A DNA stretch of 6,436 bases, taken from Stramentimicrobium sp964525625 (GTDB taxonomy: Bacteria; Atribacterota; Phoenicimicrobiia; Phoenicimicrobiales; Stramentimicrobiaceae). The notes under the pieces are model-generated. The model saw nothing but the letters and a program-made list of their open reading frames with translations, ran no database searches and was not told the DNA's origin. Location: NCBI GenBank assembly GCA_964525625.1, contig CAZGKY010000121.1:1-6436 (forward strand), in the 5' to 3' direction. Positions 1 through 4,151 of this stretch are shown here, piece after piece. Each line of letters opens with the position of its first letter. Positions within the stretch are counted from its first letter, which is position 1. Position numbers and translations under genes: made by a program.

Positions 1-54
1 AAATTATGTGATGGTGATGAAGTAAAGATTTTTTCTTTGATATGTGGGGGGTAA
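1..54 (+). CDS. 3' end of a ThiS/MoaD-like ubiquitin-fold sulfur-carrier protein (partial)
   Basis: Frame 1 is open from the window edge to a TAA at 52-54 and encodes KLCDGDEVKIFSLICGG. An -L-x-DGDEV-x-I-hydrophobic stretch ending in a terminal Gly-Gly is characteristic of the ThiS/MoaD family. There the C-terminal glycine is adenylated and thiocarboxylated to donate sulfur, in thiamine thiazole synthesis (ThiS) or molybdopterin/tungstopterin synthesis (MoaD). Only about a fifth of a normal 65-90 residue protein is visible, so MoaD, ThiS and other carriers cannot be separated. The Cys just before Gly-Gly is a minor oddity, since this position is more often Ala or Gly. An AOR-family enzyme that needs a pterin cofactor lies about 4 kb downstream, which favours a MoaD-type role by inference. 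A T-tailed hairpin starts at the stop codon, so this looks like the end of a transcription unit. Confidence 0.68.
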   Translation, partial: KLCDGDEVKIFSLICGG

Positions 55-84
55 AATAGCTATAATTTTATCCTCTTTATTTTT
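46..84 (+). terminator. Probable Rho-independent terminator of the left-edge gene
   Basis: The G-run and stop codon (46-57) pair with 65-76 to give a stem of about 12 bp including several G-U pairs. The loop is 7 nt (58-64), and a T-rich tail, TTTATTTTT, follows at 76-84. The arm includes the final Gly-Gly codons and the stop codon, a compact arrangement. The stem is A-T rich, so strength is uncertain. Confidence 0.5.
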
Positions 85-171
85 GTGATAATATTTATTT
101 TTCTGCATGTACTGAGTATAATTATAATTTGAAAATTTTATAGTATTTCCTGGACAATGTACATATTAAAT

Positions 172-199
172 TTGACTTTTTAAAATTTATTGATAAAAT
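172..199 (+). promoter_or_regulatory. Sigma-70/SigA-type promoter for the lysine-riboswitch RNA
   Basis: The -35 element TTGACT (172-177, 5 of 6 consensus) is followed after a 16-bp spacer by TAAAAT (194-199, 5 of 6). A TG lies one base upstream of the -10 box (191-192), giving an extended -10. The predicted transcription start is near 206, about 37 nt before the lysine aptamer begins, so the aptamer would be at the 5' end of the transcript as expected. Confidence 0.72.
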
Positions 200-242
200 G
201 TTAATAACAACTGAATATGGTTTGCCTCACTTTTTATCTGAA

Positions 243-427
243 GTGAGGTAGAGGCGCGAACGATCAAGAGTACTGATAGGTAGCCTGAGCAGTGATGAAC
301 TATCAGAAAAGGGATCTTCGCCGAAGTCTGGAGCCGATGCTCTAAGCCCCAGGCTGGGACTATGGTTAACAACCATAGCACTGTCACCTAAGAAAACTCC
401 CGTTCTTAGGTGGTGCGCTATCTCATC
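243..427 (+). ncRNA. Lysine riboswitch (L-box) aptamer
   Basis: The stretch carries the conserved lysine-aptamer core: GAGGTAGAGGCGCGAAC (245-261), AGAGTA (267-272), AAAGGG (308-313), CGCCGAAG (319-326), GCTGGG (353-358) and CTGTCA (381-386). The five-stem fold can be traced. P1 pairs 245-251 with 418-424 and can be extended. P2 includes 273-279 with 300-306, plus a GATC-GATC contact at 262-265/313-316. P3 pairs 326-331 with 349-354. P4 pairs 360-367 with 371-378 around a 3-nt loop. P5 pairs 385-394 with 403-412. Loops L2 and L3 can kiss through GAGCA (287-291) and TGCTC (338-342). Family members bind L-lysine and repress downstream genes when lysine is abundant. The downstream attenuator and transporter gene fit that role. 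Confidence 0.96.
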
Positions 428-487
428 GAGGAGAGATAAAAGGGAGGTAAAAAGAACGTTTGCTATTTTCCAAGGGCAATCGATGAG
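422..487 (+). promoter_or_regulatory. Antiterminator pairing of the lysine riboswitch expression platform
   Basis: CTCATCGA (422-429) is an exact reverse complement of TCGATGAG (480-487). The first segment overlaps the 3' strand of aptamer stem P1, and the second lies in the 5' half of the terminator stem. The antiterminator therefore excludes both. Without lysine it forms and transcription continues. With lysine, P1 is locked, the terminator arm is freed and transcription stops. A competing short hairpin, TATCTC (419-424) with GAGATA (433-438), could tune the switch. The 420-518 stretch shows no convincing coding signal. Confidence 0.78.
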
Positions 488-518
488 CCTGGCGCTTATG
501 GATTGCCCTTTATTATTT
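472..518 (+). terminator. Lysine-responsive attenuator terminator
   Basis: AAGGGCAATC (472-481) pairs perfectly with GATTGCCCTT (501-510). After one G-G mismatch the stem continues as 483-488 with 494-499 around a 5-nt loop (489-493). A T-rich run, TTTATTATTT, follows from 509. The hairpin lies about 45 nt after P1 and about 165 nt before the transporter start codon, the usual place for a transcription-attenuation platform. Confidence 0.9.
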
Positions 519-620
519 ATATTTAATAGATAAGATAAATTCAAAAGCAAGAATCATAATTTTCATAAGATATAACAGAAAGGGGGGAATAATAATTATT
601 AAAATATCAAGAACAGAGTA

Positions 621-648
621 TTGACATATTGTTAGTTTTTAGTAAAGA
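621..648 (+). promoter_or_regulatory. Candidate secondary promoter between riboswitch and transporter gene
   Basis: A perfect -35 hexamer TTGACA (621-626) is followed after 16 bp by TAAAGA (643-648), a poor -10 match (3 of 6). If active, it would give a basal, lysine-independent transcript starting about 30 nt before the start codon. In DNA this AT-rich, chance matches are common. The rest of 519-660 shows no other clear signal. Confidence 0.25.
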
Positions 649-682
649 AATTAAAAAGTGAAAAAAGGAGTGTTTTAAAGTA

Positions 683-2350
683 ATGATAAAAAAGAATAGT
701 ACAAATCGATATATTATAGTATTTATTTCTGTGCTTGTTATTCTCTCATTCTTATCAGTTCTGGGTTGGGCAAATGAGGAAAATGGCTCCGGTACTTATG
801 GAGTATGGTCTTTAGTTCCACCTATTCTGGCTATTATTCTTTGCATTATTTTAAAGGAAGCATTAATTTCATTAATTACGGCTGTTTTAGTGGGTGCCAC
901 AATTTTACATAATGGCAATTTATGGACCGGGTTGGAAAAGACTGCCAATTTACTGGTTACTCAAGTAGCTGATTCCTGGAATGCCAGTATTATCCTGTTT
1001 TTCTTTTTAGTAGGTGGCTTAATGGGAATGATATTTTATTCTGGTGGTGGACAGGCATTTTTAGAATCAATTAGTAAGAAAGCTCACAATTCTAAAATGG
1101 CACAACTCTTCTCTTGGCTGGGTGGTATTGTTATCTTTATCGATGATTATGCCAATTCCGCCTTCATTGGGAATCTGTTCCGTCCTCTCTCTGATAAATA
1201 TTATATTTCCCGAGAGAAGCTATCCTATATTGTTGATTCAACTGCTGCTCCTGTTTCTTCCATATTTTTAATTTCGACCTGGATAGGTTATCAAGTTGGT
1301 CTAATTGGCGATTCTCTTCCCGAAGGAGTTAGCCTCTCCCCCTATTATTTATGGTTAAGGAGTATCCCTTATAGTTTTTATTCCATTTTAGCCATTATTA
1401 TGGTGGGGATTATAGCTTATACGGGCAGAGATTTTGGACCGATGCTGAAAGCGGAATATAGAGCTAGAACAAAACATGAACTATGGGCTGCAGGTGCCAG
1501 ACCATTAGCGGGAACATCAGAGTTAAAGATAGCTAATAATGCTTCAACAAAACCAATAAATCTATGGTTGCCTATTATATTACTGGTATTATTATCCTTC
1601 TATTTTATGTGGGTGAGTGGTGGTGGTAGTGAAGCTGAATCATTTTCCCAGGCAATTTCTGATGCAGATGCTATGTTTTCCATATTGCTGGCTACCCTGA
1701 TTGCTTTTTTTGTAGCCCTGGTTATGTATATAGTGCAAAAAATTGCCAGAGTGGCTGAGATAATGGATTCTTTTCTCAATGGTGCCAAGATGATGGTCTA
1801 TGCTACCTTAATTCTAATTTCGGCCTGGTCTATTAAAGGTGTATGTGATGAACTGGGTACGGCACCTTATATTGTCAATGCTCTGGAAGGAGTTCTATCA
1901 CCAATAATGTTGCCAGTTTTAACTTTTATTATTTCTGCTTTTATTGCTCTGTGTACCGGTACTTCCTGGGGTACTATGGGGATTGTGGTTCCTATTGTAA
2001 TTCCGTTAGGAGTGAGTGTTGGTGCACCTCTTCCCATTGTTATTTCCAGTGTCTTAACAGGGGCGGTAATGGGTGATCATTGTAGTCCTATTTCAGATAC
2101 TACGGTTATGTCTTCCACCTTTGCTGGATCAGACCACATTGACCATGTTAGAACCCAGTTTCCCTATGCCCTGACTGTAGCCTTGATGACTGTAATTTGT
2201 TATCTCTTGGCAGGAATGGGAATTCCAGTTATTATTGTTTTGCTTATTGGGATTATATTACTCTATCTGTTAATATTTATTTTTTCTTCTTTATCAGCAA
2301 AACAGTTGGGTATAACCTTGCCCTTAGACAATAGCGGAAATAAAGAATAG
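683..2350 (+). CDS. NhaC-superfamily membrane transporter, probable lysine importer (LysW type)
   Basis: This 555-residue, highly hydrophobic inner-membrane protein belongs to the Na+/H+ antiporter NhaC superfamily. Family-defining motifs are visible: FIDDYANSAFIGNLFRP at residues 152-168, REKLSYIVDSTAAP at 177-190, and the C-terminal GDHCSPISDTTVMSS at 464-478. About 12 membrane segments can be picked out, near 10-29, 43-60, 62-75, 102-119, 143-163, 188-208, 231-247, 294-311, 331-352, 371-387, 405-425, 430-446, 450-465, 495-511 and 513-536 (some may be re-entrant). The N-terminus resembles a signal anchor. A soluble loop spans about 249-292. NhaC members exchange cations or organic substrates across the membrane. 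The lysine riboswitch upstream makes ion-coupled lysine uptake the best assignment, by inference from its regulation. Comparative work on lysine riboswitches named this transporter class LysW, unrelated to the LysW carrier protein. GGAG (667-670) lies 12 nt before the ATG, slightly long. It is probably monocistronic. Confidence 0.93.
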   Translation: MIKKNSTNRYIIVFISVLVILSFLSVLGWANEENGSGTYGVWSLVPPILAIILCIILKEALISLITAVLVGATILHNGNLWTGLEKTANLLVTQVADSWNASIILFFFLVGGLMGMIFYSGGGQAFLESISKKAHNSKMAQLFSWLGGIVIFIDDYANSAFIGNLFRPLSDKYYISREKLSYIVDSTAAPVSSIFLISTWIGYQVGLIGDSLPEGVSLSPYYLWLRSIPYSFYSILAIIMVGIIAYTGRDFGPMLKAEYRARTKHELWAAGARPLAGTSELKIANNASTKPINLWLPIILLVLLSFYFMWVSGGGSEAESFSQAISDADAMFSILLATLIAFFVALVMYIVQKIARVAEIMDSFLNGAKMMVYATLILISAWSIKGVCDELGTAPYIVNALEGVLSPIMLPVLTFIISAFIALCTGTSWGTMGIVVPIVIPLGVSVGAPLPIVISSVLTGAVMGDHCSPISDTTVMSSTFAGSDHIDHVRTQFPYALTVALMTVICYLLAGMGIPVIIVLLIGIILLYLLIFIFSSLSAKQLGITLPLDNSGNKE

Positions 2351-2356
2351 TTCCAG

Positions 2357-2415
2357 CATTTTATTTAACCATAAAAAACCACCTGCTAAGAAGATGGTAA
2401 TGGTTAAATAAAATG
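2357..2415 (+). repeat. 16-bp perfect inverted repeat just after the transporter gene
   Basis: CATTTTATTTAACCAT (2357-2372) and ATGGTTAAATAAAATG (2400-2415) are exact reverse complements separated by 27 nt. The repeat starts 7 nt after the transporter stop codon. It could act as a weak transcription terminator or mRNA-stabilising hairpin, but only GGTTTT follows it and the stem is nearly all A-T. A small secondary hairpin, ATGGT/ACCAT (2413-2417/2421-2425), overlaps the right arm. Confidence 0.6.
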
Positions 2416-2478
2416 GTTTTACCATAAAAAGATGAAAATAGGCCCGATGATAATATTACACTTGAAGCCCCAGGTGGT
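2378..2478 (+). repeat. 8-bp inverted repeat interleaved with the 16-bp stem
   Basis: ACCACCTG (2378-2385) lies inside the loop of the preceding 16-bp hairpin. Its exact reverse complement CAGGTGGT (2471-2478) lies 55 nt beyond that hairpin. In RNA the two pairings together would form an H-type pseudoknot. In DNA they form nested or overlapping dyads. No known RNA family was recognised. An 8-bp match over about 100 nt can occur by chance. Confidence 0.35.
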
Positions 2479-2553
2479 AAATACTATTGCTTAAGAAAGA
2501 TTAGGGTTATAAGGTATAACTAAAAAATCAAAAGAAAAAGAGCAAAAAAGTTA

Positions 2554-2595
2554 AACCCCTTTTAGGGGTTCTTAAAGCCACCCGCTATGCGGGTG
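2554..2595 (+). repeat. Tandem compact G+C-rich hairpins in the intergenic spacer
   Basis: Two short hairpins lie 8 nt apart in an otherwise A+T-rich spacer. The first pairs AACCCC (2554-2559) with GGGGTT (2565-2570) over a 5-nt loop. The second pairs CACCCGC (2579-2585) with GCGGGTG (2589-2595) over a TAT triloop. Compact GC hairpins with tiny loops resemble REP-type palindromes or the subterminal hairpins of IS200/IS605 elements. No transposase or direct repeat is visible, so a mobile origin is speculation. Confidence 0.5.
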
Positions 2596-2614
2596 AGAAA
2601 TTTGCTATATTTTT

Positions 2615-2674
2615 AGGCAATCCATCTCATTTTTTACTCCCTAGTATAAAAAAGAGTGGGTTGCCTTTTTCTTT
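2615..2674 (+). terminator. Strong Rho-independent terminator between the two transcription units
   Basis: AGGCAATCCA (2615-2624) pairs with TGGGTTGCCT (2657-2666, one G-U). The stem continues through CTC/GAG and a T-run against an A-run, with minor bulges, giving a long hairpin. A run of T residues (2666-2674, with one C) follows. It should isolate the riboswitch-controlled transporter from the downstream GTPase-oxidoreductase operon. The partly self-complementary U/A portion may also work in the reverse direction. Confidence 0.85.
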
Positions 2675-2682
2675 AGATTAAA

Positions 2683-2711
2683 TTGAAATATTTATTCTCT
2701 TTTCTTAGAAT
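2683..2711 (+). promoter_or_regulatory. Promoter for the GTPase-AOR operon
   Basis: TTGAAA (2683-2688) and TAGAAT (2706-2711) are separated by exactly 17 bp, each matching 5 of 6 consensus bases. They lie directly downstream of the terminator, with a predicted start near 2718. A second candidate overlaps downstream: TTGATT (2727-2732), 17 bp, TAAAAT (2750-2755). Either would give a short leader of about 25-70 nt with no evident riboswitch. No operator was recognised. Confidence 0.6.
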
Positions 2712-2770
2712 TAGATAGGAAAGAAATTGATTTATTAGGTAGAAAATAATAAAATTAGAATAAATATTCA

Positions 2771-2787
2771 AGGAGTGATTATTTTTG
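2771..2787 (+). promoter_or_regulatory. Shine-Dalgarno site fixing a TTG start codon
   Basis: AGGAGTGA (2771-2778) lies 6 nt before TTG at 2785. The first in-frame ATG is codon 9 (2809), with no ribosome-binding site near it, and would remove the first beta strand of the Rossmann-like N-terminus. TTG is therefore the best start. Confidence 0.82.
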
Positions 2788-4113
2788 AAAAAGCAAAATG
2801 TAATAATTATGGGGGCTGCCGGTAGAGATTTTCATAATTTTAATGTTTTTTTTCGAAATAAAGAAGATTTTCAAGTAATAGCTTTCACTGCTACCCAAAT
2901 TCCTCAAATTGCTGGCCGAAAATATCCAGCTCAACTAAGTGGTCCACTTTATCCAGATGGCATACCAATTTTTCCAGAGGAAGATTTGCCAGAGTTAATT
3001 ACCAAATATCATATTAATCAGGTTATTTTAGCCTATAGTGATTTACCACACCAATATGTAATGGAAAGGGCCTCCCTGGTGTTAGCAAAAGGGGCTGATT
3101 TTAGGTTGATGGGTCCTCAAAACACCATGCTACAAGCCAAGGTAACCGTAGTTTCTGTCTGTGCTGTGCGTACTGGTTGTGGAAAAAGTCAGACTACCCG
3201 TAAAGTAACCAGAATACTGAAAGAACTGGGAAAAAAGTTAGTGGTTATCAGACATCCCATGCCTTATGGGGATTTAAATAAACAGATCTGGCAACGTTTT
3301 GCAACTTATGCCGATTTAGATAGGTATCAATGTACTATAGAAGAGCGGGAAGAATATGAACCTCATATTGATCTGGGTAACATTGTTTATGCAGGAGTGG
3401 ATTATGGTGAAATTCTAACTAGAGCTGAGCAGGAGGCAGAAGTAATCGTCTGGGATGGGGGCAATAATGATATACCTTTTTATAAATCAGATCTACATAT
3501 TGTAGTAACTGATCCTCACCGGGCGGGACATGAAACTACCTATTATCCTGGTGCCGTTAATTTAAGGATGGCAGATGTGGTGGTGATTAATAAGATTGAT
3601 ACAGCAATGCCAGAAAAAATTGCATTATTAAGAACTAATATTAATAATTTAGCACCTGAGGCAATAATAGTTGAGGCAGCATCTCCTATTAAGGTTGAAT
3701 ATGCGGAGCTAATTAGAGGTAAAAGAGTAATCGTTGTGGAAGATGGACCTACCCTGACTCATGGGGAGATGCCTTATGGTGCCGGGATTGTAGCAGCGCA
3801 GAAATATGGTGCTAAAGAAATAATTGATCCCAGACCATTTGCTGTTGGCAGTATAAAAGATACATATCAGAACTACCCACTTATAGGAAAGTTATTGCCA
3901 GCAATGGGTTATGGGAAAGAACAGATAAAAGAATTGGAAGCTACTATTAATAATTGTGCTGCTGAACTGGTAATCATAGGAACTCCTGTTGATCTAAGTA
4001 GAATAATGAACATTAACAAAAATTATGTTAGAGTTAGATATGAATTGCAAGAGATTGGTAGCCCTGATTTAAAAGAAATTCTAGAGCAAAAATTATCATT
4101 GCTCATAAAATAA
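2785..4113 (+). CDS. COG2403-type P-loop GTPase, cyclic 2,3-diphosphoglycerate synthetase-like
   Basis: This 442-residue protein appears cytoplasmic, with no membrane segment. It has two visible parts. The N-terminal Rossmann-like domain (residues 4 to about 118) opens with IIMGAAGRDFHNF. A SIMIBI-like P-loop domain follows. Its nucleotide-binding motif is CAVRTGCGKSQTTRKV (126-141), a degenerate Walker A ending in GCGKS. A WDGGNND motif (223-229) occupies the Walker B/G3 position, and NKID (269-272) is a G4 guanine-specificity motif. The conserved C-terminal segment EDGPTLTHGEMPYGAG (319-334) may form part of the active site. Length and motifs match the 'predicted GTPase'/cyclic 2,3-diphosphoglycerate synthetase family. 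The archaeal enzyme cyclises 2,3-diphosphoglycerate with ATP, but bacterial members are of unproven function and NKID suggests GTP. It is cotranscribed with the AOR-family gene 38 nt downstream. That supports an accessory role, perhaps cofactor or metal delivery as for other SIMIBI GTPases (inference). The family call is firm; the reaction is not. Confidence 0.88.
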   Translation: MKKQNVIIMGAAGRDFHNFNVFFRNKEDFQVIAFTATQIPQIAGRKYPAQLSGPLYPDGIPIFPEEDLPELITKYHINQVILAYSDLPHQYVMERASLVLAKGADFRLMGPQNTMLQAKVTVVSVCAVRTGCGKSQTTRKVTRILKELGKKLVVIRHPMPYGDLNKQIWQRFATYADLDRYQCTIEEREEYEPHIDLGNIVYAGVDYGEILTRAEQEAEVIVWDGGNNDIPFYKSDLHIVVTDPHRAGHETTYYPGAVNLRMADVVVINKIDTAMPEKIALLRTNINNLAPEAIIVEAASPIKVEYAELIRGKRVIVVEDGPTLTHGEMPYGAGIVAAQKYGAKEIIDPRPFAVGSIKDTYQNYPLIGKLLPAMGYGKEQIKELEATINNCAAELVIIGTPVDLSRIMNINKNYVRVRYELQEIGSPDLKEILEQKLSLLIK

Positions 4114-4151
4114 TTAATAATAGTAAATATCTTAAATAAAGGAGGCTTTTA

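Noticed and set aside
442..489. Possible leader peptide: GGGAGG at 442-447 followed by TTG at 460 and a 9-codon frame to TGA
   Set aside because: The 12-nt spacing is long, the start is weak, the peptide has no lysine-rich attenuation signal, and the stretch is explained by the antiterminator/terminator.
227..550. Reverse-strand open frames of 107 and 66 codons across the leader
   Set aside because: They lie entirely over the lysine riboswitch and attenuator, lack convincing ribosome-binding sites, and their peptides look like translated structured RNA.
581..605. Strong ribosome-binding-like GGGGGG run near 581-587
   Set aside because: No ATG, GTG or TTG at a suitable distance opens a meaningful frame; the purine run is probably incidental.
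1600..1788. Reverse-strand 62-codon open frame within the transporter gene
   Set aside because: It is fully inside a well-supported gene on the other strand and has no recognisable protein features.
2430..2674. Moco/Tuco (molybdenum/tungsten cofactor) riboswitch upstream of the GTPase-AOR operon
   Set aside because: Considered because of the AOR gene, but the conserved segments of that RNA were not recognisable, and a likely promoter lies downstream of the terminator, so this RNA would not lead the operon mRNA.
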